DNA from: Symbiodinium natans
Taxonomy: Eukaryota; Sar; Dinophyceae; Suessiales; Symbiodiniaceae
Length of the DNA stretch: 64,000 nt
Direction of reading: 5' to 3'
NCBI GenBank assembly: GCA_905221605.1
Contig: CAJNDS010002423.1
Span: 50,001-114,000 of the forward strand
This document shows, in pieces, positions 1 through 8,541 of the stretch. Position 1 is the first letter of the stretch. Every line of letters begins with the position of its first letter. The position numbers were made by a program, and so were the translations under genes. The notes below the pieces were generated by a model. The model worked only from the letters and a program-made list of their open reading frames with translations. It ran no database searches and was not told the DNA's origin.

Positions 1-1570
1 TTTTAACCACAAATCGCGGCCTTCGGGATGTCCACAAAGACAACTGGCTTGTGCAGAAAGCCAAATCCGGTCGAGTTTTGATTGCCGCCCAGAGGAACTC
101 CCCTACGGCACCTTGAGCCGCTCGCAAGGAAGGAATATCCACCTCCTCTTCTTCACCTGGCGTTTCTTTCACCATTGGCAGGTTACTACCTTTTCCAGTT
201 TCATCAATCTGATACCCTCTTCGGTTCAGCAAATCTCTCACGAAGTCCTCCTGGTTGAGAAAGAAGCTGCCATTTCGATACCAGATTTGGACACCCAAAA
301 ACTTCAGGAATCCATCACCACAGCCTGGACCACAGAACTCAGGTTCAGAAGTTTTCCACTCCTTCCTGATCTGTTCCAAGGCTTCCCGGAGCACTGTCAT
401 AGTCCCAGCCATCAAAAAATCATCCACGTAAAGACCCATTGTCCCTACCAACTTGCTTGCACCTTCCGGCTTCTCGTGTGCCATAATAAGGAACAGACTT
501 GGGTCTGCATTGGACCTCTGAAAGCTCATTGCTTGTCCATCCTTTGACACCCAAGACATGCCTTGAAGACGCTGATCTCGCCACTCCACCCATGCTGCAG
601 GACTTTCGGCCAAACCGTACAAGGCCTTCCTCACAATCCACCGCTCCTCCTTTGTGCAAAGACCCAATTTCACCGCCGCCCTTGGGGGCTGCACCACCAC
701 CAGACGCCCTTCTCTTTGCGCCCTATTCATCGGCGCCGTCAGAAAAGCCTTGGAAATGTCTAAACCAGCGATGATCCACACCATATATGCTGCGTGCCTC
801 ACTTGACACCTAAATGTAGTTGAATCTAAACCGGGAGCGTACAGCGAGTGACGACTGAGGGACCTCGGCCCTTCGTATTCTGTAGCTGCCGTTGACGAAA
901 TAAAATTGCCACATGCACAGATACGGGCACGTCGCCTCCCTGTCCCTTGCTTCCGGGTAAACACCACCAGACTGGGCACGTACTCAATCACCGGTGCATT
1001 AGGCTCTTCCGCCAATTTGTCCAGCTTTTCTTGAGTTGTTGGTTCCACCACCTCCAACTCTTTAACCAAAGACGTCACCTCGTCCGACAATGATTCCCTC
1101 CACTTTTCCAGCTCTTGCATGGCTTCTTGTGTAGGAATTGTTTTTGTTTGCAGGAACTCAACCTCCTCTGCTGCCTCAAGCGCGGCATTTTCTTGTACCA
1201 TTTGCTGAACTTGAGCTGCTTTGACCAAAAACTTCGAGAGCTGTTCCTCGGTTCTTTTTGCTTTAACCAGCCATTCTCTAGTCTCTGATCCTTTTTCTCC
1301 ATTCGACTCATTGGCCGATCCATGGAACTCATCCAAAACGCAACATTCCTGTTCAGCAATTAGGCGTCGAATACTCAGATGCTCCTCTAGAGCCCATTGG
1401 TGCGCTTCGAACACAGCATAGTCGACTTCCTCCGCAATGTCGTCCAGCGAGGTCTCTTTCAACGTCATTTTTAACCATTTCCTTTTTTCACCTTCTTCAG
1501 CTTGTGGTTCCGGAAGAGGAAACTTACATTGGAGAAGATAGCGCCTATCCTTGTAGCTCAAACGCTCCAT
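1..1570 (-). CDS. Copia reverse transcriptase (partial, C-terminus beyond window)
   Basis: I translated the minus strand from 1570 to 1 and found no stop codon (523 codons, open at the window edge). The N-terminal 150 residues are coiled-coil-like and rich in E, K and Q. Copia reverse transcriptase motifs then follow: RARICACGNF, LDISKAFLTAPM (first catalytic Asp), KALYGLAESPAAW, LYVDDFLMAG (catalytic DD), FLGVQIWY and IKTRPDLAF. An ATG lies at 1570, but the frame is also open upstream and overlaps the end of the integrase frame by 13 bases in the -1 frame, at a run of five T on the coding strand (1571-1575). The natural product is probably one polyprotein; the break is either a one-base deletion or a frameshift site. 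Confidence 0.92.
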   Translation of the reverse strand, partial: MERLSYKDRRYLLQCKFPLPEPQAEEGEKRKWLKMTLKETSLDDIAEEVDYAVFEAHQWALEEHLSIRRLIAEQECCVLDEFHGSANESNGEKGSETREWLVKAKRTEEQLSKFLVKAAQVQQMVQENAALEAAEEVEFLQTKTIPTQEAMQELEKWRESLSDEVTSLVKELEVVEPTTQEKLDKLAEEPNAPVIEYVPSLVVFTRKQGTGRRRARICACGNFISSTAATEYEGPRSLSRHSLYAPGLDSTTFRCQVRHAAYMVWIIAGLDISKAFLTAPMNRAQREGRLVVVQPPRAAVKLGLCTKEERWIVRKALYGLAESPAAWVEWRDQRLQGMSWVSKDGQAMSFQRSNADPSLFLIMAHEKPEGASKLVGTMGLYVDDFLMAGTMTVLREALEQIRKEWKTSEPEFCGPGCGDGFLKFLGVQIWYRNGSFFLNQEDFVRDLLNRRGYQIDETGKGSNLPMVKETPGEEEEVDIPSLRAAQGAVGEFLWAAIKTRPDLAFCTSQLSLWTSRRPRFVVK

Positions 1571-4500
1571 AAAAACAGGTGTGTACCGGTCAAGGATACC
1601 CTGTTCCCTTTCCAAGGCATAGGACCATGCAACTTCCTCGGAAAGAACGACATGAAGTTCCAGCGGATATCGACCAATTTTCCAGGCAAGACTTTCTTCC
1701 CATAGGATTGCTCCACCACTTCAGCTCCTTCCTCTAAAGCCTTTTCATCCTCAACCCACAGCTGACCATCTTTAAAGTCACCAAAGCCACACACATAATT
1801 GCAGCAATGCTTTTCATTGTGACTATCCCTATGCAATGATACCGGAGCATTGCATGAGATCTGAAGAGCAGAAAATTTGGCTTCAGGATTGTGGTACCTC
1901 ACGAATGATGCCAGGTAACGACATAGCCATGGCCTTCGATGAGTCTCTTTTGTAATACCACACACTCCGCCATGAGTATAGTGGCCCAACACCAGAGCTC
2001 GCTTACTTGTGCACCAATTGTTGATACCACCTCTTCGATTCACCCTCTTTGGGTATACAATCCCTTCCAAAAGCTCCTCGCAGTCCACGTAGTCGTACAT
2101 AGACCTTTCATACATCGATTTGGCTTTTTGTTCTTCCTTTTCCAACTGTGTTCCATCCTCGGCAGTCTCACTTTTGCAGACCAAATAAGCATTTTTATGA
2201 GGAGAACAGCATGTCGGCCAATACTCATCACCAGGAACATTGTCCTCAACATCTGCATTATCTTCCGGCTCCCCCAGACCCTGCATGTCATCCTCGAAAA
2301 TTTCTAAGGGCGGACTCTCCCCCCGCTTGCGAAGCAAGCGCAAGGAGCCCACATGACCACGCAGTGAAGAGGCCGGGCTTTTTTCCATCAACCGATGGCG
2401 AACTGGAGGATCGCGAGGCGGAGGTAAAGGAGGAGCTTCCTCATCAGCAAATCGAAGCGCCGGTTTTTTCCCCTTGAGACGATGCTCTGGAGGAGAAGGC
2501 TCCTGTTCTTCTACCACCCCTTCCAGCTCCAATTCAGGCGGTTCCTTTATATGGGAAAAAATCGTAGTGCAGGGAAATAACACCAGTTCATCCGGATCTT
2601 TTGCAGTCCCTTGAGCTTCCACCCAATAACCCCCAGGTAGGTCATCACATGGACCCAAAAGAAGCGCGGGCTGCGTACGATCGACCCATTGCCGACCTTT
2701 CTTTGTTCCATCCGGACCCAGCAACTCCCACGGACGACGTTTGACTTGAATTTGAGCACCAAAGGGAAGCAATGCTTTCGGGTTTAACCCCAACTCCCTT
2801 TCAGCTTTCTGCCACCGTAACATTGACCAATGGCGAGCAGCCAGTGCCCAGTACGCCGGCCCGAGTCGCGCCTCCTTTAAGAGCGACCTCACACCACGTT
2901 TGAATAAACCCACACATGCTTCAGCGCGCCCATTTGTTTGCGGGACTCCAGGATCACCAGTGGTCCTATATATCAGACGAGTTTCACAAAAGGACCGGAA
3001 GCGTGCATTGACAAACTCCCCCGCTCGATCTGAGTGGATTCTCAACACCGGATACCCATGTCTCTGCAAGCGCACCATCATTCTTTGAACGGCCGATAAA
3101 ACAGTTGTCTGCTGTTTTTCCACAATCGGCTCCACCATAACGAAGTTGATCATACGGACAGGCTGGGTCAAGTGGTCCTTCAGTTCCTTCCAGGATTTTT
3201 CAGAAGCTTGGTTTTTCAACACCTCTGCCTCCAGAACTGGTGCAGGTTCCACCGGCGCAGAGTCTTCCTCCTCGAAGTTAGCGACTGCATCGCCTAACCA
3301 TTCTCCGACACCAGCACCTTCATCTGCCACCTGATCTTCCACCTCATCCGCATCTTCCTCCTTTTCCGGAGGGCGACCCACATTGGGATCCAACATTGGA
3401 AACTGATACACACCAATAACAGCGTGTCGTGGCTTCTGCTGGTGAGCATCCTTTGAACACTTGTATGGACCCGCCAAGTCCAATGATAAAGTGTACGCAT
3501 CCCCATGCTTCCGCCTCAAATGGCGACGCTCTTTTCCAGCGGCAGGCACACAGATTTGACAATCACGTCTGAAAGGAATATGCCCCCTTAGGCAATGGTC
3601 ACGGAAAGCTCGCTCCTCAGCTGTCAACCTCCGTAACGTTCCTTCTCGTTCTTCCTTTTTTGACACCATAGTTTCCCGTTCAGCATCGCTCTCATGCAAC
3701 CATTGTGCCAACCTGTGACGTATTTGTTTAACCAATCCAAACGCCCATCGCGCCCATATGGAGGATTGTCCAATACGCTCTTCCAGGGTAGAAGCGAATG
3801 TTGCTGACCACGGAACAACCACTCGAACCTGTTCCAACGATTCCCATAGTTCCATATCAGACACCAGGAAAGTCGTAGGTTTCACCAGAGCATGTCCCAA
3901 TGCTCCTTGATCAAAATGTGCAGCGTGCATTCCATAACGCTCGCAAAACCTTTTTACCTCTGGCCAACTCCAGAAGGTAGGACTTGAGAACCCTTTCTGA
4001 GAACCATCCACCAGATCCTCAGCACTCAAGACCGTTTTGCCGTTCTGAGAGAAATCTTTCCCTATGAGTTCAGGGTCCCCAGGACTTTCCATGCCAAAGA
4101 AGACAGAACTTCCATTGATGACTTCAGCAGTTCCACACCTTGAATGCACCGCCATGTCATATAGGAAAAGCATCTTCAGAAGTAAAACACCATCCTTTTG
4201 AGCTAATTCTTGATGTGGCCAAGGAAGACTTTTTAATCCCAACCGTTCAGGCCCACAGCGCCGGCGTAATACAGGTGGACCACCGTCTTCACCTCTCAAC
4301 CTTGACACTGTCCTGCATGGAGGTCCTCCAACCACAGCAACCACCTTTCCTTCAGCCGCCAGATGCAGAAGATACTTCCAGACGCTCGAATTATGTAGGT
4401 CACCGCCTTTTTTCAAATCCAGCTCCAGTACCTCCACATCCCGACTGGGAAAATGCCATTTTTGTTTTCCCGAAAATAGGTGTACCACCACCCTTTTTGC

Positions 4501-4881
4501 TCGTGCCAGCCGTCTCCTTTTATGACGGTTGAAAGGCAACGCCGCAATATCTCCACGTGGCAACAGCTCCATCAGCATATTTTCTGGTATATCCCCATAA
4601 TACCACCGAAGAAATCGCCAACATGCCTGGACGAACTCCTCCTCGTTCGCTGACGCTGTCCGCGCTGCGCTTTGCAACGACGCTTTTACGGCCACCTCAT
4701 TGTCCGTATTCGGACACCCTTGAACCATACGTGCCACCTTCAATGCTTGCTTTGGTGAACACCAATCCATTTCATCAATGATCTGAAGCGCCACCTCCTT
4801 TTCCAAACAAGGGCACCCATTCAGATCACGAACGCGAAGTTCCCCCAAGGATGTGAGGCTGTGCACTTGCCACCACGCCAC
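1558..4881 (-). CDS. C5-methyltransferase-like domain fused to Copia integrase
   Basis: 1107-codon frame; the listed start is GTG and no ATG is near, and the frame is open back to 4941, so it is probably entered by continuing from gag. Residues about 130-345 resemble cytosine-5 DNA methyltransferases: VVVHLFSG near 131-138 (motif I-like), GGPPCRTVS at 185-193 with the candidate catalytic Cys189 (motif IV), ESPGDP at 265-270 with a Glu where ENV is usual (motif VI), and a late KPTTFLVSDM segment. Residues 429-444 hold the integrase HHCC zinc site (H429, H434, C441, C444). The integrase core shows D468, D618 and E654, exactly the D-D(35)E spacing, in SLDLAGP, HSDRAGEF and NGRAEACV. An acidic insertion separates the first two Asp residues. 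A chromodomain is not seen. Confidence 0.88.
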   Translation of the reverse strand: MAWWQVHSLTSLGELRVRDLNGCPCLEKEVALQIIDEMDWCSPKQALKVARMVQGCPNTDNEVAVKASLQSAARTASANEEEFVQACWRFLRWYYGDIPENMLMELLPRGDIAALPFNRHKRRRLARAKRVVVHLFSGKQKWHFPSRDVEVLELDLKKGGDLHNSSVWKYLLHLAAEGKVVAVVGGPPCRTVSRLRGEDGGPPVLRRRCGPERLGLKSLPWPHQELAQKDGVLLLKMLFLYDMAVHSRCGTAEVINGSSVFFGMESPGDPELIGKDFSQNGKTVLSAEDLVDGSQKGFSSPTFWSWPEVKRFCERYGMHAAHFDQGALGHALVKPTTFLVSDMELWESLEQVRVVVPWSATFASTLEERIGQSSIWARWAFGLVKQIRHRLAQWLHESDAERETMVSKKEEREGTLRRLTAEERAFRDHCLRGHIPFRRDCQICVPAAGKERRHLRRKHGDAYTLSLDLAGPYKCSKDAHQQKPRHAVIGVYQFPMLDPNVGRPPEKEEDADEVEDQVADEGAGVGEWLGDAVANFEEEDSAPVEPAPVLEAEVLKNQASEKSWKELKDHLTQPVRMINFVMVEPIVEKQQTTVLSAVQRMMVRLQRHGYPVLRIHSDRAGEFVNARFRSFCETRLIYRTTGDPGVPQTNGRAEACVGLFKRGVRSLLKEARLGPAYWALAARHWSMLRWQKAERELGLNPKALLPFGAQIQVKRRPWELLGPDGTKKGRQWVDRTQPALLLGPCDDLPGGYWVEAQGTAKDPDELVLFPCTTIFSHIKEPPELELEGVVEEQEPSPPEHRLKGKKPALRFADEEAPPLPPPRDPPVRHRLMEKSPASSLRGHVGSLRLLRKRGESPPLEIFEDDMQGLGEPEDNADVEDNVPGDEYWPTCCSPHKNAYLVCKSETAEDGTQLEKEEQKAKSMYERSMYDYVDCEELLEGIVYPKRVNRRGGINNWCTSKRALVLGHYTHGGVCGITKETHRRPWLCRYLASFVRYHNPEAKFSALQISCNAPVSLHRDSHNEKHCCNYVCGFGDFKDGQLWVEDEKALEEGAEVVEQSYGKKVLPGKLVDIRWNFMSFFPRKLHGPMPWKGNRVSLTGTHLFLWSV

Positions 4882-6770
4882 TGAACTCTGAGACCAACCA
4901 AAGCGCTCGCTTTGCCAATTGGCACTAGTGGATCTACCATTTCAGGAGTTACCAGGGTCCCACCTGGGGTAATACACATCTCCCGAGATCCAACAGCTAA
5001 AGACACCAACACCTTTTGCTGCGGAAGCTGTTCACCAGGACGAAGTGATCTGAGAGGATGTGATGCTCCCGAGTCCAACATGCCCATTCCCGAACACTCA
5101 TTGGTGTCAGAAACCCTGGCCACATGTAGAACGCATACTCCTCGGCCTTCTCCCTGCTTCGGCAACAACGTGGCATCAGACGAACCGACTCCACAGTCCG
5201 CCCTTCCATTCCTCCATTGAGAATGGGACCAAGACGCACGCTGCCTTTCAGCATGCAAAACCATCTTTTCAGCTGTTTTGTAATCCATAACCAAACAGCC
5301 ATGTTCAAACCACAAGAGTTGGTCCAGCGAAGATTTTGCACCCACGTGACACATCCCATTGATCACAGTGAGGTTCGCCCCAAACTCCAAAATCAGCCAG
5401 AGAGGGATAATCAGGGGCCCATTGTCTTCCCTAATCAACGTCCCTTTCTCTGTAATCCTCATTGTCGCACCACCAAGCGCGCTTTGCACCATAACAGTAG
5501 TGTCGGGTAAACGTTCCCATGGAAAAAGCGTCCGCGCAAGATGCGTAGCAGCTGTATCCACCAACGCCACTCTCTCTTCCTGCTGAAACAACCCAGAGTC
5601 ACACAACATTCGAACACTGGGATCCCCGCTTGATGCTGACTGCGCTGATGACAGTTTCATAGATTTCAGCACCTCTAACGCTTCAGCAAGGACTTGATTA
5701 GGTGTTGATGGTGATGAGGGACTTGCAGAACCTTTCTCCAATCCCGCATTAGCCGTCTCATCTCCCCCTTCAGCCACCTCTGCCTTTTTGGCATTTCCCC
5801 ATTTCGCACCTTTGCCGCCCTTTCCCCCTTTGGGAGAATTCCCTTTAGATCTATTCCTCTCAGGATTTGAGTCCACATTGGAACTTGCACCATCCTTATA
5901 TGGACACTGCGGCTGTAGATGGCCAACGGCCCCACACTCAAAACATCTTCCACGCTCCAGGGAGTCCTTGTCATGGCGAAATTTGCAGCGTGACCCGAAC
6001 TTGCAGCCTGCTTCTGTCTTCCCATATATCCAACAGAATGGACGTTCACCATCGCCGCTATACCTTTTTCCTTTCCCTTTTCCTTTGTCACCCTCCTCCG
6101 TCTCGTCACCAGTTCCCTTTTGGGCCTTGTTTAACCTTGCCCTTTTCTTGGCGTCCGAGTCCTGCTTCACCTCTTGATCACCAGCACTATGCAATAGCAG
6201 TTCAAACTCTGCCTGTAACATTTCAGCTAGTTGTGTCGCAGTTTCAGAGGTCGGCGAGTAGTCCACCCCCAATTTTTCCCGAAAGGATGCCACTCTGAAA
6301 TGAACCGTAGGGTGTTTTGCCAGCAACGCGGATGATAAAGCATCCAATCCCTTGATAAGCAAGGTAGCGTCCGGCTCGGCCGCTCTCAACTCCCTTAATC
6401 GGGAACGCCATTGCGCCCATTGACGCACTCCCTTGATGGCCTCTGAGATCGAGGTTGCTGAAGATGGTTGCACCAAGAAGTTCAACATTGTGCTGCGCTC
6501 ATTTGCTCCACCTGGTTGGTAGACCGTCAGCAATTTGTAGAATATCATCACTGACCCCAACATTCGAGTGGAAACGATCTCGGTCTTCAATCTCTCCGGA
6601 ATCGCCTGCAGCAGTAAAGACACCGCTCTCTGCTCCAACAAAACATGCACAGTTCGAACCACCTTGAGCCCTTCCAGCTCAGCCTTGATGCCCAACCTTT
6701 CCAGCGGAGAAACACTCAACCATTTGGCATACGCCTGATACGCCTTTGAATAGACGCATTGCCACCACAC
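4821..6770 (-). CDS. Copia gag with zinc knuckle and two retropepsin-like units
   Basis: The frame is open from a TAG at 6792-6794, and the first codons carry no ATG (6770 is GTG), so the true start is lost or shifted. Residues about 1-200 resemble Copia gag (UBN2 type). A lysine-rich stretch follows, then a CCCH finger (CWIYGKTEAGCKFGSRCKFRH) cut here to its key residues C, C, C, H, and a zinc knuckle CFECGAVGHLQPQC. Two aspartic-protease-like segments follow: LVDTAATHLART with a degenerate active site, and about 170 residues later LDSGASHPLRSL with a canonical DSGAS. The frame ends at 4821, overlapping the next frame by 61 bases; sequence similarity to the expected W-x-HP-x-G protease/gag junction passes from this frame to the -1 frame at a run of five G (4842-4846). 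Confidence 0.88.
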   Translation of the reverse strand: MWWQCVYSKAYQAYAKWLSVSPLERLGIKAELEGLKVVRTVHVLLEQRAVSLLLQAIPERLKTEIVSTRMLGSVMIFYKLLTVYQPGGANERSTMLNFLVQPSSATSISEAIKGVRQWAQWRSRLRELRAAEPDATLLIKGLDALSSALLAKHPTVHFRVASFREKLGVDYSPTSETATQLAEMLQAEFELLLHSAGDQEVKQDSDAKKRARLNKAQKGTGDETEEGDKGKGKGKRYSGDGERPFCWIYGKTEAGCKFGSRCKFRHDKDSLERGRCFECGAVGHLQPQCPYKDGASSNVDSNPERNRSKGNSPKGGKGGKGAKWGNAKKAEVAEGGDETANAGLEKGSASPSSPSTPNQVLAEALEVLKSMKLSSAQSASSGDPSVRMLCDSGLFQQEERVALVDTAATHLARTLFPWERLPDTTVMVQSALGGATMRITEKGTLIREDNGPLIIPLWLILEFGANLTVINGMCHVGAKSSLDQLLWFEHGCLVMDYKTAEKMVLHAERQRASWSHSQWRNGRADCGVGSSDATLLPKQGEGRGVCVLHVARVSDTNECSGMGMLDSGASHPLRSLRPGEQLPQQKVLVSLAVGSREMCITPGGTLVTPEMVDPLVPIGKASALVGLRVQWRGGKCTASHPWGNFAFVI

Positions 6771-6948
6771 TCTTCCTGTATCGCAGGAAGCCTAATTTGG
6801 GCTCATAACCTACGGGGGGCAACCGAAGGGGGACAAGGAACAAGACAGTCAGCCCCAACCGAAGCCCTGGATTTACCCCTAGACCAACCAGCCAAACAAA
6901 CCAAACCCCAAACCAAGGGCACACTTTTTACGAAGCTACTCATTGAGT

Positions 6949-6969
6949 CTTGAGCCAAATTGGTTCCGG
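6949..6969 (-). other. Degenerate spliced-leader relic at the Copia 5' end
   Basis: Read on the minus strand, this 21-base site matches the dinoflagellate spliced leader at 18 of 21 positions (plus strand begins CTTGAGCCAAATTGG). It sits about 180 bases upstream of the first gag codons and in the same orientation as the element. In dinoflagellates, mRNAs receive this leader by trans-splicing, and cDNA copies re-inserted into the genome keep it. The position is the reason I report it despite three mismatches. Confidence 0.6.
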
Positions 6970-7062
6970 GTTCATTGACCCTTTAACCTTCAACACCAAC
7001 TCTTTTCCACAATACAAACTGCAGCTCCGCATAGGGTTTAGGGTTTAGGGCTAGGGTTTAGG

Positions 7063-7167
7063 GTTGGGAAATGTTCACCCTTTATCCGAACAGTCCTTAG
7101 TAGAGATTACAGCACTCCCTAGTGCAATCTTATTAAGGGCTGTTAGTTTAAGGGGGAACATCCCAAC
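7063..7167. repeat. Foldback (MITE-like) element, copy 1
   Basis: Inverted ends GTTGGGAAATGTTCACCC... and ...GGGGGAACATCCCAAC, continued inward by AACAGTCCTTA and TAAGGGCTGTT. The same palindromic core (TAACAGYCCTTA ... TAAGGRCTGTTA with CCCTA in the middle) recurs at 28705-28818 and 31333-31428. No coding capacity. 7168-7470 beyond it holds degenerate G-rich sequence and no gene that I can support. Confidence 0.7.
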
Positions 7168-7473
7168 TTATAGGGTATTTTGGGGTACCCAAAAAGTCAG
7201 GGGCCGCCTCATATTAGTGACCCCAAAGGGGACCATAATTTAGGGAGGTGATCATCGGGCTTGTTTATACATGGGGTTTGCAGTGTTTGCTGGGTTGGAA
7301 AGACCCATTCAAGTGTTCGGCACCCGAGCGTACAGAAGCCACTTGAAAGCCCAAGCCCTTGAAGTCCAAATTGACCCCAACCCCTTCAGCTCGCACAGCC
7401 CTCGGAAAACTTAAACCCCAAGCCCTCCCCCCCCTCCCCAAGAACAGAAACAAAACAAGCAAAAGAAAGTATT

Positions 7474-7780
7474 GGGTTTAGGGTTTAGGGTTTAGGGTTT
7501 AGGGTTTAGGGTTTAGGGTTTAGGGTTTAGGGTTTAGGGTAAACAAATGCTACAGTTCCCAGCTCTCTGAACTCGTGTGCTTCCTTTCAGGAGCTTAGTA
7601 AAGAGGCGACTCTCCCTAAACCCTAAACCCTAAACCCTAAACCCTAAACCCTAAACCCTAAACCCTAAACCCTAAACCCTAAACCCTAAACCCTAAACCC
7701 TAAACCCCAAACCCTAAACCCTAAACCCCAAACCCCAAACCCTAAACTCTAAACCCTAAACCCTAAACCCTAAACCCTAA
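7474..7780. repeat. Inverted pair of telomere-like tracts (intron hairpin)
   Basis: 7474-7540 is (TTTAGGG)n, about nine perfect units; 7541-7613 is unrelated loop sequence; 7614-7780 is (CCCTAAA)n with a few variants. The pair ends 25 bases before the 3' splice site of the exon at 7806. This is the clearest first example of the G-tract, loop, C-tract order seen in many introns here. Confidence 0.9.
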
Positions 7781-7805
7781 AAAGAAAAAAGTGGCTTCCT
7801 GTCAG

Positions 7806-8121
7806 GAGCTGGTCGTCGGCAGCATCAAGCCCCGCTTGGAGGAGCTGGCGAAGATGGATGCCCCGCAGCTGCAAGGGGCGTCGGAGCAGTCAGGTTTGGC
7901 GCCGGCTCATGAGGTTTGCAGGCTTCATATAGCGCGGTTTAGGGTTTAGGGTTAGGGTTTAGGGTTTGGGGTTTAGGGTTCAGGGTTTAGGGTTTAGGGT
8001 CCAGGGTTTAGGGCTTAGGGTGTATGGTTTAGGGTTTAGGGTTTGCGGTAACCTTGTGCTTTAGATCACCCTTAATAGGGGGCCGATGGATGCGGGTGAG
8101 GAAGCCGTGGTGCAGTTGTAG
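7806..8121 (+). CDS. Gene Z: two last exons of an unidentified protein
   Basis: Exon 7806-7913 follows ttcctgtcag and reads ELVVGSIKPRLEELAKMD... for 36 codons; the donor is GTTTGC (an alternative donor GTTTGG lies at 7894). Exon 8065-8121 follows tgctttag and reads ITLNRGPMDAGEEAVVQL then TAG. Both exons are phase 0, so they join cleanly. The first looks like an amphipathic helix; there is no family I recognise. The intron between them holds a G-strand telomere-like tract (7937-8048). The exon is preceded by the tract pair at 7474-7780. Upstream exons must lie left of 7474 and were not found, since the Copia element occupies that side. Confidence 0.55.
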
Positions 8122-8140
8122 GGATGGAACCCAGCCTTCA

Positions 8141-8461
8141 GTGTTTAGGGTTTAGTTTAGGGTTTAGGGTTTAGGGTCCGCTGAACAATGCAGCAGCGGA
8201 TTGCAGCTGGGCAAGGGCCGTTGCATCAAAGTGCCTTGTACTGAGCAACCGTGTTTTCCCTCTTTGTGCCGCCCAGGTAGGCCTGCCTACTAAGGCACAC
8301 ACGTGCGACTGCTAGCGCCCACGTCCTAAGCTAAGCCCCTTTTATGACCTGTACACACCTCGCCAGCCGAACATTGACACCGAAACCCTAAACCAAACCC
8401 GAAACCCTAAACCCTAAACCCTAGACCCTAGACCCGAAACCCTAAACCCTAAACCCTAAAC
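8141..8461. other. Spacer between gene Z and the retrogene
   Basis: Short G-strand tract (8141-8178), about 200 bases of unique sequence without a convincing reading frame, then C-strand repeats (8383-8461) that run directly into the spliced-leader sequence. Confidence 0.5.
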
Positions 8462-8482
8462 CCGTAGCCATTTTGGCTCAAG
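8462..8482 (+). other. Perfect dinoflagellate spliced-leader relic
   Basis: The 21 bases beginning CCGTAGCCATTTTGGCTC and ending AAG are identical to the conserved dinoflagellate spliced leader without its variable first base. They directly follow (CCCTAAA)n and precede a 59-base leader and an ATG at 8542. A genomic leader in front of an intronless frame is the established mark of a reverse-transcribed, re-integrated mRNA in dinoflagellates. Confidence 0.93.
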
Positions 8483-8541
8483 CTGCGCTAGCCTTGAGTT
8501 GAAAGCCCGCTGGTCACTGTCGTAAAACCCAGACCAACAAA

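Larger units (their letters stand above)
1..6969 (-). mobile_element. Ty1/Copia-like LTR retrotransposon, 3' end outside window
   Basis: Three consecutive minus-strand reading frames give, in order, gag with zinc knuckle, aspartic protease, a methyltransferase-like domain, integrase and reverse transcriptase. Integrase before reverse transcriptase is the Ty1/Copia order. The element runs off the left edge inside the reverse transcriptase C-terminus, so RNase H and the 3' LTR are not visible. No 5' LTR is obvious between the gag frame and 6969; instead a degenerate spliced-leader sequence lies at 6949-6969, which suggests insertion of a processed transcript. Gag has no clear start codon, and the three frames are offset by -1 each time, so this copy is probably not functional as it stands. 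Confidence 0.9.
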
